NCBI GenBank assembly: GCA_958299035.1
Contig: CATQJL010000112.1
Coordinates: 87,438,636-87,502,635 of the forward strand
DNA: 64,000 nt
Direction: 5' to 3'
Origin: Cylicocyclus nassatus
Lineage: Eukaryota > Nematoda > Chromadorea > Rhabditida > Strongylidae
Shown piece by piece: positions 1-10,301 of this stretch; positions within the stretch are counted from its first letter, which is position 1; every line of letters begins with the position of its first letter. The notes beneath the pieces are model-generated. The model saw only the letters and a list, made by a program, of their open reading frames with translations, had not been told where the DNA came from and ran no database searches. The translations under genes were made by a program, and so were the position numbers.

Positions 1-610
1 GGAAGAGAATTCTAAGTGCAAGCAAATGAAGGTCGAATCATGCTTACCCTATACATTTAATTCATCGGAGAATAGTTTTCATAAACCTCAACGCACAGCA
101 GACTTCGCGCACACTACGCCGCGTTGCCGCATTGCCGCGTGCGCGACGTCGCATGAGCGATGCCGTTGAACAGCATGATTACATGATCAGTTCTCAATGC
201 AGGAGTAATGATATAGCACCAAATTACGTAAGCGAACAAAGAGAGGGTAGTAGAAACAAAGCATAAAATGTTATGAAAGACTTCTGTGAATGGGACGTGT
301 AATAAGCCTTTTTTCCAACAAAGAAGCAAAACTGGTAAATGAGGAGAACATGATTTCAAATGGCTCGTTTGCAGCGCACAGATGACCATACGGTATGAAA
401 TACATGAACACGGGCCTGCAGGGCTTATTTCAGAAGTTTTATTGAAAAATTATGTGAATGAAGGTTGTGGCAAGCTTTTTTCTGAAAATTTTGCGCTACC
501 AAAGAAATGGAAAAATGGCTCGTTTGCAACGCAGAGGTAACGAAATCGCGCGGGATTCGGTGTGTGTATGCGCAGTAGGACTAAGTAACTAAGTGTGAAA
601 TATTATGAAA
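1..610. other. Left-edge non-coding sequence
   Basis: No supportable gene. A GC-rich patch at about 105-160 (cgc/gttgcc-rich) resembles patches near 4975-5020 and 23210-23260, so this is probably part of a dispersed repeat. A run around 425-450 resembles the ends of the ACTTATGTGA element family described below. Confidence 0.5.
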
Positions 611-714
611 AACTTATGTGAATGAAAAGTTTCCTTAACTAATTTCCAAATTAGGTCGGCATTTGCCGACCTAATTCCCACCTGAGGTCGGCAAAACTCT
701 CAGTTCACATAATT
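611..714. repeat. Short MITE with ACTTATGTGA-type ends
   Basis: A 104-bp element opens with AACTTATGTGAA and closes with TTCACATAATTTT, an imperfect terminal inverted repeat. Inside it is a perfect small hairpin (AGGTCGGCA/TGCCGACCT, about 652-671). Elements with the same ends lie at 1746-3893 and 62080-62184. Non-coding. Confidence 0.6.
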
Positions 715-899
715 TTTTTCAAAATTTTTACATAAATCTGTTGTTCACCTAAAGTTTACTATATGGTGAGATTTTGGTTCCGAAACTCCTCCTCTTGTCT
801 TTGTTAAAGCCCAAAATCGCATCAGCAGCCTAGCTTTCTAAGATGGAAAGCGCGCCCCAGTCAATCGATACGCGCGGGAACGGCGTCTCTCAGTCCTTT

Positions 900-1441
900 G
901 GGTTGTTTCAGACTGCCGCACTGACCGCAGCAGACTGCAGCAGACGCAGCTGACGGCATCTGACCGCACTGACTGCTGCAGACTGCAGCAGACTGCATGA
1001 CCGCACTGACCGCAAGGGCCGCACAAATCGCTGCATCCTTCGTAAAGATGGAGAGGATAAATAGTTGTAGCCCAAACAATCAACAACAATATATGCCTAA
1101 CCCAAAAGGCAACATGAGCGAGAGTAAAACAGGTATACGCAATAAATGAGGAATAAGAACAAATACGAGTATACCAAAGAAAAACAACCGCCAAAATCTG
1201 ATTGAGAAGATTAAGTCAGGACGTATGAACTTCCTAGGCGTAAATCACGGTGTTTTGACGTAATCGCATTTGTTTTCTCTTTTAAGAAAGGATGCAGCAA
1301 TCTGTGCGGTCGTTGCGATCAGTGCGGTCAGCTGCAGTCTGCCGCAGTCTGCTGCAGTCAGTGCGGTCACTGCAGTCTGCTGCACTCTGCTGCGGTCAGT
1401 GCAGTCAGCTGCAGTCAGTGCGGCAGTATGAAACAACCCCA
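900..1441. repeat. Fold-back element with GCAGT-repeat arms (family B)
   Basis: The left end GGTTGTTTCAGACTGCCG and right end CGGCAGTATGAAACAACC are inverted. Each arm (about 900-1045 and 1285-1441) is made of short CTGCAGT/GCGGTCAGT-like tandem units, and the arms stay complementary inward to ATCGCTGCATCCTT. The roughly 240-bp centre is non-coding. A compact 84-bp relative lies at 22522-22605. Open frames through the arms only read the repeat. Confidence 0.75.
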
Positions 1442-1745
1442 TGCCTGCGTTCCTTTGATATTTTTCATTCCTTCATCATTTTCCTTGCTTATTCTTCTTC
1501 CTGTTTTCTACCTTGATACAGGTGAGGAGTAATTAGAGCAATTTGAGCATTTTGGGCGCTTTTGAGCGCTTTTAGGCGAAGTGTGGCCGGTGCTCTCGTT
1601 CCACAAGCACAAAGCGCATAGGTGCGATGGGGTGAGCAAATGCTCACCCCCCCTTCACTTTCGAGGCCGGGCTACCCCCCCCCCCCTTCACCTGGGACTG
1701 AGGAAAAAAAAATTTCAGGTGAGGAAGTAGTGCATGCGAAAATAA
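1442..1745. other. Spacer with poly-C tract and family fragments
   Basis: No gene. It includes a fragment resembling the GCGCTTTTG-decamer MITE (about 1550-1590, with a gaagtgtggcc end) and a C-run near 1674-1687 beside CTTCACCTGGGACTGAGG. Similar C-run/CCCTTCACTTT sequence recurs at 4080-4200. Confidence 0.5.
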
Positions 1746-3893
1746 AAACTTATGTGATATAAAAAATACAATTTCAGGGAAATTATGGAACGCAGAATTT
1801 AATGAACATAGTTGCGACAGAACAATACATGGACAATGGTCAATAGCAAATATTCAACAGCTTATGGCGCTGATGGACAGCTTATTTGGCATTTACACCT
1901 GTAGATAATGTGCTATGATTGTGATTTATTGTCGCAAATAAATTTATTGCGGTATATGGAGTGCAATAAACGAATTAAATGTTTAATTGTGCCGTTTGAA
2001 GCATTATAATTGTTGTAGTAATGAGATTAGTGTAGTTTGAGTCAAAGCAATCTTTAACTGAGCTTTCCATAGGATGCAGAAAAAAATGGATCCTGAAGTG
2101 AATTTTTTGTCAAGGTGTTAGGTTGCAAAAAACAAATTTAGGAAATTCAAAGTGTAATCATTGTTGCACATGAGTATGAACCTGGAAGATAACCGTCTAG
2201 GAGGATTGCACTCATGAAGAGCTTCCGATTGATATGTAGTATGCTGGCCTGGAACGACGTCGCCATGGAATCATCACTTTGCTAAAATTTAAAAAATCAA
2301 GATTTTCAAAATTATGTAACTCTTGTAAACAACACTGTATGTCGATGGGAAGGGTGTATATGGATTGCACTCATCAAGAGCTTCCGATTGATATGTAGTA
2401 TGCTGGCCTGGAACGACGTCGCTATGGAATCATCAGTCTGCTGAAATGTAAAAAGTTGGATGAATTAAGGTTTTCAAAATTAAATAACTCTTGAAAATGA
2501 TAACGAGTCTCGATGGGAAGGGTGTCTGTGGAATGTACTCATTATAAGCTTTCGATTGGTATACAAGAAGTTGGCATGAATGGAGTTCTTTATAGAAAAA
2601 TCGTGCCTCAAAAAGACAAAATATCACGGTGCAAAAAATCGATTTTTTAAAAATAACTTTTGTATAAGTGAATGAATTAGGAAGGGAAGGGTGTAGGCGA
2701 ACTGTACTCCTCAAGAGCTTTCGATTGATATATAATACATGGGGGGTCCGTGCTGCTGAACCTCGGGAACAGGGGGTGAGCAAATTCGGGCGAAATGCTC
2801 ACCTACAAGCGGCGAGATAATGATATAAGGTGAGGAGAGCTGAGCATTTCGGCCAAATTTGCTCACCCCCCTGTTCCCGAGGTTCAGCAGCATGAACCCC
2901 CCATGTATTATATATCAATCGAAAGCTCTTGAGGAGTACAGTTCGCCTACACCCTTCCCTTCCTAATTCATTCACTTATACAAAAGTTATTTTTAAAAAA
3001 TCGATTTTTTTGCACCGTGATATTTTGTCTTTTTGAGGCACGATTTTTCTATAAAGAACTCCATTCATGCCAACTTCTTGTATACCAATCGAAAGCTTAT
3101 AATGAGTACATTCCACAGACACCCTTCCCATCGAGACTCGTTATCATTTTCAAGAGTTATTTAATTTTGAAAACCTTAATTCATCCAACTTTTTACATTT
3201 CAGCAGACTGATGATTCCATAGCGACGTCGTTCCAGGCCAGCATACTACATATCAATCGGAAGCTCTTGATGAGTGCAATCCATATACACCCTTCCCATC
3301 GACATACAGTGTTGTTTACAAGAGTTACATAATTTTGAAAATCTTGATTTTTTAAATTTTAGCAAAGTGATGATTCCATGGCGACGTCGTTCCAGGCCAG
3401 CATACTACATATCAATCGGAAGCTCTTCATGAGTGCAATCCTCCTAGACGGTTATCTTCCAGGTTCATACTCATGTGCAACAATGATTACACTTTGAATT
3501 TCCTAATTTTTTTGCAACCTAATTGACAAAAAATTCACTTCAGGATCCATTTTTTTTCTGCATCTTGTATGGAAAAGCTCAGTTAAAGACTGCTTTGACT
3601 CAAACTACACTAATCTCATTACTACAACAATTATAATGCTTCAAACGGCACAATTAAACATTTAATTCGTTTATTGCACTCCATATACCGCAATAAATTT
3701 ATTTGCGACAATAAATCACAATCATAGCACATTATCTACAGGTGTAAATGCCAAATAAGCTGTCCATCAGCGCCATAAGCTGTTGAATATTTGCTATTGA
3801 CCATTGTCCATGTATTGTTCTGTCGCAACTATGTTCATTAAATTCTGCGTTCCATAATTTCCCTGAAATTGTATTTTTTATATCACATAAGTT
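1746..3893. repeat. Giant 2.1-kb palindromic (fold-back) element
   Basis: The two arms of about 1,060 bp are inverted copies, with a centre near 2820. Ends are AACTTATGTGATATA and TATATCACATAAGTT. The arms match over nearly their full length (for example GGAAATTATGGAACGCAG near 1779 against its complement near 3850). Each arm holds four degenerate copies of a roughly 170-bp unit marked by GCTTYCGATTGRTAT; two of these carry TGGCCTGGAACGACGTCG. No coding sequence. The termini link it to the short MITEs at 611-714 and 62080-62184. Confidence 0.85.
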
Positions 3894-4230
3894 TAAATTA
3901 AAGTTTAAATTACAAAATTATATGAAAAATAAACTAAAAATACAATATATCTTTACTATAATATAATATATACAAATAAAAAAATACAAAAATCAAATTA
4001 TGCAATCTCAGCAGAAATTATGTATACAAAATTCTATTAATTACAGAAATTATTAAAAAAATTTTTTGGAAGAAAATTCCCCCCCCCCCCCGGTCGACGT
4101 CTTAAATTTTTACAATTCTCCCCCCCCCCCCCGGTCGACCACCCTTCACTTTTGGGGGTCAAAATCAGCTGGGACACCCTTCACTTTGGAAAGACCCTGC
4201 TCACCCCATCGCACCTATGACAAAGCGTCA
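3894..4230. other. AT-rich spacer with two C-runs
   Basis: An A/T-rich stretch (about 3900-4060) is followed by two C-runs (about 4081-4092 and 4122-4132), each followed by GGTCGAC. The short open frames here have no family support. Confidence 0.5.
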
Positions 4231-5600
4231 TTTTTGGTCTCAAGGGGGTATTCGTAAAAACTATTGGGGTCAAAGGGGAATTCGTTTTGGAAAACCCCGT
4301 CTGCCCACCTCGTGCCGGGCCCTGGCTTAGGCCTTTGACTTGATAACCTTGGACAAGAAGGAAACCTCCTGCAAACATAAAAAGAACCTTGAAAAGCGCG
4401 TTCTGCACCATGTGCAGCACTGGTCCGAAACGTGTTAACAATGTCAGATAGCACTGTGTAAAGTACTAGCACATTGATGTCTTGGCCTACCATGGTATAC
4501 GTACAGTAAGCGTAATAAAAGGGCACTATAAGCATAACGGCATCGTTTTCGTAAGTAAAATGTCAAATAACCCTTGTGGGCCAAGTTTCAGCGAATTCTA
4601 AGTTTTTCATATATTGGGCCATCCAAGTGGGATAGAAGTTTTAACACGTTTCGGGCCGCGAAATCGCGCGCGGCGAAAAAGAGTGTACTCCGTTAGCCAA
4701 CAAAGGGACCTTAATTCGCAGATTGTGAGTTACATCCGTAATCAGGATATCAGATAAGCTCCATACCCAAAATTCTGAGTGATCGAAGTGTTTGAATTTT
4801 GTTGCTTTGAAGGGACTTTTGTGCTTTTTTTTGAGTACTCTGCGTTGATACCACTGCTTAAAATAGGAACCTCAGAACTTAGTTTCAAATAGTATCTAAA
4901 GGTATGTATGTTGTACACGGTACACATCATTATTGAAACTACAGTTTTTCTCTTTGAAATCATAGCAAAGAAAGTTGCGACGTCGCACGCGTCCTTCGCG
5001 TTGCCGCGCTCTGTTGCAACTATTGTTCGAATTGTCCTCATATCTCCTGAACAAATCTCAGCGGCACAGTTCTATAGAGTCATTTGAAAAGTAGGAGCTT
5101 AGATCTTCGACTTACCAACCTGGGACTAAAAGAAAATCTCCTGTCAACGTCAAAAGGATCCTTCAAAGCAGCGTGCTGCACCATGTGCAGCACCGGTCCG
5201 AAACGTGCTAAAAAATGTACTACTTCTTTCCGCACTTGATACAAAGAACTACTACTTCTTTGCTCACATGAGGAATCCCACTTCAAATAACATTCAAACT
5301 GTGGAATTGCGAGCAAGCCAAAATCTCATTTGTTTCTGCCACTTTCAATACTTCAGATTGGAGAAGACCAGCCAGGTTCAAATCACTTTTATGTAAATTA
5401 TGAGGTTATCTATCAAGTATCTTTATCCTTGTCGCCTTCTTTCGCGATTTACACTATAGCGCAGGCTAGGCATGTTACCGTAACCCAATATTTTCGCAGC
5501 ATTTCCATTTGCATAGGTAAGGGGAAAACGACTATATTTTTCTCTAAAGGAGACTATTTCAAAAGATTTTTCTACTGTGTAAAGAAGAAGGATGAGCAAT
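4231..5600. repeat. Dispersed repeat block shared with 23.0-24.1 kb
   Basis: Three modules recur near 23010-24060 in a different order. One contains GATAACCTTGGACAAGAAGG and CTGCACCATGTGCAGCAC; one contains CCATACCCAAARTTCTGAGTG; one contains CTACTTCTTTGC and GTAACCCAATATTTTCGC. The second copy abuts a Penelope-like reverse transcriptase remnant, so the modules may be Penelope flanking (pLTR/UTR) sequence; that is inference. Open reading frames across it are unconvincing. Confidence 0.65.
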
Positions 5601-5706
5601 AGTAACGATATAAAAACGCAGATATTTGAATGGTTTGAAGGTAAGTTAATGGGGTGTAACACAACCCTTTAAAAGCTGTGGCCACACAGCGTTTTAGGTC
5701 TTGCGC

Positions 5707-5789
5707 TGTCGAAACGCAGACTAATTAGATGGTCCGACAGTCTCCACGCCAACTGGGCGGTGCCCAGAATCTCCAGATGAGCTGGCACT
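5707..5789. repeat. 83-bp dispersed repeat, copy 1
   Basis: Nearly identical (one mismatch seen) to 8561-8643. It contains GGTCCGACAGTCTCCACG and CTGGGCGGTGCCCAG, the latter a small hairpin. The integrase remnant begins just after it, so it may be part of an LTR or of a separate small element. Confidence 0.7.
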
Positions 5790-5799
5790 GTGACAGACC

Positions 5800-6240
5800 T
5801 TAGAAATTGCAAAGAACTTTACCACCAGCTACAACCATAAAGCGAACGGCCAGGTTGAAAGAATGGTGAAAGTTGTCACGGACTCTCTCACAGTTTACTG
5901 CTCAAAAGCCAGAGACTTGTGGACGGAATTCCTCAAACCCATCTTTGCCTACAATTGTAGCAAAAACGATACGACAGGGTGCAATCCATTCTTCGTGATA
6001 CATGGTAGACATCCGGTCACATGGATGGACACTCACAAATTACCCTCTACTCTCACTTTTGCTACAGATAACTTCGCAGGCCAGTTCACGACAGCCTTGC
6101 AGACTAGAATAGTGGAAGTGGGATCCAGCATAGCAGCGAAAACCGCTGGCTACAAAGCTGGTTACGATCACCAGAAGAAGGTATACAGTAATGCATGTGA
6201 ACAGACTCAAATTGTATTACAGCAGGCCGCAGGAACGTGA
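5800..6240 (+). pseudogene. Ty3/gypsy-type integrase fragment
   Basis: An in-frame stretch reads through NHKANGQVERMVKVVTD, then a W...PIFAYNCSKNDTTGCNPFFVIHGR-like run. This is the end of the retroviral-type integrase core (D,D-35-E fold) after its final catalytic region: the conserved NGQxER helix followed by the FAYN...TG.SPF..YGR.P signature of Ty3/gypsy integrases. In retrotransposons this enzyme joins element cDNA to the genome. Only about 145 codons are present. The upstream catalytic residues, reverse transcriptase and gag are missing, and the frame starts abruptly after an 83-bp repeat, so it is a truncated relic. Stop at 6238-6240. The region after it (6241-6550) holds no further recognisable domain. 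Confidence 0.8.
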
Positions 6241-6928
6241 AGTCTCTGTGCAACCACAATCTAGTCACACAGAGGCAGAGACTTCACGTGACGTTCAGAG
6301 TGTCTGAGACAAGCAACGGGTTGGTCTTCCTCATAATGAGTGAAAAGGCCAGTAGCAAGCTCACTGTGCTGACTTTACCAGTCTTATGGTAAAGTTTGAG
6401 ACGTGGTGGCTGACCAGTCTTATGGAAAGCCGATATTTGGAGTTTGGTGGCTCCTCTGTGTTGCAATACACACTAGCTTAAAGAAGCTTTATTGAGACAT
6501 CAACACACCCTCATTCGGGTAGTGGTAGAATGCTGCTCCTAATAGGCGGAGCAAGGCAAGGTAATGCATATCAATACAAAGATATCACTTGAGGTCGCGA
6601 GATGGTGACCTCAAGACTACAAAGGAGTCTGAGTAAGGAGAAATTGATGTGGTTGGAAGAGGTGCCGAATATATCGGCACACTCACAAATCTCATTTACG
6701 CAGCGGCTACTGGTACAAAGTAAGTTTGCCGCAAGCATACGCACTATAAAAAGAAAGAATTCTTCAATTGGCGGGCCGAAGAACGCTTTCAAACATTCAC
6801 TTCACTTTTTCTTCACGCCCTTGTGAGTAACGCTAGTAAATTGTTTCCTCTCGAGTTATGAATTCGAGAACCAAATGTTGTGAAATTTCAATGCATTTAC
6901 GTCGATATTGGTGAGTAGCGAAAACATA
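6241..6928. other. Sequence between integrase relic and mariner palindrome
   Basis: Possible LTR remnants just after the integrase relic include an inverted pair of GAAGTCTCTGTG/CAGAGACTTC at about 6240-6290. No other supportable gene; short open frames on both strands lack family motifs. Confidence 0.4.
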
Positions 6929-7880
6929 TTAGGTTGTCCCATAAGTCTTTTCCTTTTTGAATTTTCGCTGTGATAAGTCACACACTTCTTACTCTTAATA
7001 GACATCAGGATACCATTCGATAGAGCAAAGCAAGCTCTATAAGATGGCGTTTACGCTTTCGCACAAGCTTTGGTCTATCTCGAGTTTTAGACCAAAATCT
7101 AAAAAGTTTCGGATGGTCAAAAAACCGAAATTTTTTTATATCTTCGTTCAAAAAAATCCTACAAACCTCAAACTTGCTCACGTACAAACATTTCACATCA
7201 GACATTCATATGTGCTGTTGCTGCATTTTTTTATCAGCTAGAAATCAAGAAACCGAAAATTTTCCTGTTTTTACCAAAGTGACGCTGTACTGTTCTTACA
7301 CTGACAGTTGTTTACTACAAGCCCTTAGAAGTACAACTGTAATTTTTTAGCTTTATATAAGCTCTGGTTCCCGACAAATGTTGATTTAAGCGTGAAAAAC
7401 CCAAGTGAAGAAAGCTAAATTTGATATTTCTCGTGAACTAGAGCATATAGAGAGCCAAAAATCTACTGCAGTACTTCTGAGGGCTTCTACTATGCAACTG
7501 CTTGTGTAAGAACAGCACAGCATCACTCTGGTAAAAACATGAAAATTTTCGGTTTCTTGATTTCTAGCTGATAAAAAAATGCAGCAACAGCACATATGAA
7601 TGTCTGATGTGAAATATTTATGCGTGAGCAAGTTTGAGGTTTGTGAGATTTTTTTTTTTGAACGAAGATATAAAAAAATTTCGGTTTTTTGGCCATCCGA
7701 AACTTTTTAGATTTTGGCCTAAAACTCGAGATAGACCAAAGCTTGTGCGAAAGCGTAAACGCCATCTTATAGAGCTTGCTTTGCTCTATCGAATGGTATC
7801 CTGATGTCTATTAAGAGTAAGAAGTGTGTGACTTATTATAGCAAAAATTCAAAAATGAAAAGACTTATGGGACAACCTAA
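6929..7880. mobile_element. Palindromic mariner-derived fold-back
   Basis: The ends are inverted copies of TTAGGTTGTCCCATAAGT, a typical mariner-family terminal repeat, and TA lies at both outer edges, as expected of Tc1/mariner insertion. The arms (about 450 bp each, centre near 7405) are inverted copies through most of their length, for example GATACCATTCGATAGAGC near 7010 and its complement near 7790. No transposase is encoded; it must rely on an enzyme supplied elsewhere. Confidence 0.85.
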
Positions 7881-8560
7881 TAGAATGACACACTCTATCT
7901 TTTCGTTCAGTATTTCATGTTTTACACCTGAGTTTTTATCCGTTGTAATGTTTATACCATTTTATTAGGTGTGTTTTCATCCCTTCTTCATATCCCCTAC
8001 GAAAGTGATCCTTTTATTCAATTTTGTTTTGAATAACTTTGTCCCATTTTGCAACGTAATTCATATGTCTTCCGCTTGAGGACGAACTTTACTTTATTGA
8101 CGGGACGTACGGGAGCGTCCGCGCCTTCTGGCGTTTCGCCATTCTGTTTACCTTGTCTCTTACCCGCTCCTCCTCTATGCAACGTGAAGACGCAATCCAG
8201 CAGATGCAACCCAACGATGAAGTTCAATCCCTCCCCCCCCCCCCCACGATGAAAGCAAACCGCGAAAAGATGCATGGTTCTCGATGAGATGAATGGTATA
8301 GCAACGATCGATACTCGAGCAATGATGATCAATACGCCAGTAATCAACGACATCACACAGACCAGAATTCAATCGATGACGATACGACTATAAGCTAGAA
8401 TTCGAACAATGATGATGGTTGATGACGAAATGACGATGGTGATGATGAATGGTCAAATGGTCAAACTTGCACTCCGAGATGATCAAAAGTTACACGGTTT
8501 TTCTCTTTCCGAGCCATGGTCAAAGATGAAAGTTCGCGGACCTTTACAATGGAATGGACA
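7881..8560. other. Non-coding spacer with C-run and GAT-rich sequence
   Basis: Contains a C-run near 8231-8245 and a GATGATGA-rich low-complexity stretch (about 8405-8450). No gene is supported on either strand. Confidence 0.5.
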
Positions 8561-8643
8561 TGTCGAGACGCAGACTAATTAGATGGTCCGACAGTCTCCA
8601 CGCCAACTGGGCGGTGCCCAGAATCTCCAGATGAGCTGGCACT
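8561..8643. repeat. 83-bp dispersed repeat, copy 2
   Basis: Almost identical to 5707-5789; identity stops sharply at CTGGCACT on the right. No integrase follows this copy. Confidence 0.7.
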
Positions 8644-10301
8644 CCCCTTGTGCTCGGTGGTCCCCTCCCCAATTATGTTCCCCCACTTTAAATCTATAAG
8701 CCATAACGATAGAGAATCTAGTCAAGAATCGTTATGTTAGTACAAGGCATGAAGCTAAGGGTAGAGGGATCAAGTAACGAGAGTAATTAACTCGTAGACT
8801 TGACAGCGCCACACCCCATAAACTTACCTGCAAGAATTCTAGGAAACATGCTAGGTACAGTTCGATGGCAAAAATCTCGTAGTTTTAGAGAAGTTTTTTT
8901 TTTCGTCTGAGCAATAGTTGCTGGAAGCACAACCACTGCATGCGGAAAATGGGACGAACAAGATTTTTTTTTATTTGGCTCCGAGTTCCACAGTTTGGGT
9001 AATTATTTGAAGCAGGATTCATGGTATAGGCAAATAGGAAGTAGTGTTCGTATCGAGTACAAGAAGAGGTAGCTAATTCGCTTTTGAAATAGTTAATCAT
9101 GTTTGAAAATGACCACTTCACTTGGGCGGCCTAATATTGGGAAACTCCAAGATTCGCTAAACTTGGTCCACAAAGCTTATCCGACATGATAATCACAAAT
9201 CTGTTACTAATTATGCTAGGTTCCAATGTCTAAACATTACCATACGTAAGCAAAAAAACCATTCGACTAGAGATAAAAAGCAAGAAAATGCGATTTCCGG
9301 AAGTGGCGTGCGTGTCGCGCGCGGCCGCGCCGTCGTCACGATTTTCCAAATGCCCTATACCCTTTGCTTCAACCAGATCGGCTATTGAGGAGCGGATCTC
9401 CGTGACTAATTAAGGGTAGAAAATGAACAGAGAGCGTGTTTGCGAGGGAGGCGCAGACTGCATCGTGGATGCGAGAAGCCGCCTCCTAGGTCATGGGGCG
9501 CCGCCTTCCAGCAGCCGATCTGGTTGAAGCAAAGGGTACTTATGAAATTAGGGTATGTTGTGTAGTACACATTAGTGAAAAGTCATGCACAGTAGTTTAC
9601 TCGATGATTCATTACTAATGTGTATCGGTGGTTTTGTACTAATTTTGTACGCATTCTTCAACTCGTCTCGAACACATTATTTTGTCTTACTTGCGACTGT
9701 CGTTCAACAAAGGAAGCCACTGGCAGCTTTCAAAATACTTACAATTCTGCTTCGCCCTTTTGGAAGAGCAGTGTCTAGAGTAATAGCGAGAGCACCCGGC
9801 GTAGTTATGTAAAAGAAATTTCTTGAACCGTGTCAACAAGCCCGCCGAACCCTAGCGCATTCTTAGTGCATCAGCCGGGAAAAGCCCAGCTAAAAAACAG
9901 GTCAAATCTTGTCAAATCTTTTAGAATCAAAAGGAAATGGTTCCAGTGAAGTTCTTCCTTTCAGTGCGCCAAGACACTGAAATCTCTGACGAATAATGTC
10001 AAAGAGTACATGGAGTGCTACACGCATCTCAACTCCTCTAGCTCTCATGATGTCCCTCACAAGGAAACTCCAGCTGATGGTGACGCAAAACAAACATGCC
10101 TAGGCAAGTGGTATTACTTCCCTCTCTTTTCTCCAAGAATTCAGCAATATCAGCACCTTTCCTTTTTTTAGTCTGTATTCGTGTCAGTGGTGCAGAGGTG
10201 ACACGCCATGAATTGCGCACTTTTACACGATTGTGGTGCACTCATTTGGCGGCAAGTTTTTATAATTCAAACTTTGAGTGGAAGTCATTCACCAGCTCGA
10301 G
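8644..10301. other. Upstream region of psf-2 with a short inverted-repeat element
   Basis: At about 9357-9540 a non-coding element has inverted ends (CCTTTGCTTCAACCAGATCG and CGATCTGGTTGAAGCAAAGG). It is preceded by a GC-rich patch shared with 24080-24140 (CGCGCCGTCGTCACGATTTT). Weak open frames on the minus strand at 9902-10241 have no recognisable domain. A possible spliced-leader acceptor for psf-2 (ATTCACCAG, ending 10295) lies 6 nt before its start codon. Confidence 0.5.

Noticed and set aside
2433..3211. Open frames of about 60-116 codons in the 2.1-kb palindrome
   Set aside because: The same peptides appear in both arms in opposite orientation and resemble no family.
9902..10241. Minus-strand open frames upstream of psf-2 as a divergent gene
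   Set aside because: Two overlapping short frames with no recognisable domain and no convincing splice sites; left unannotated.
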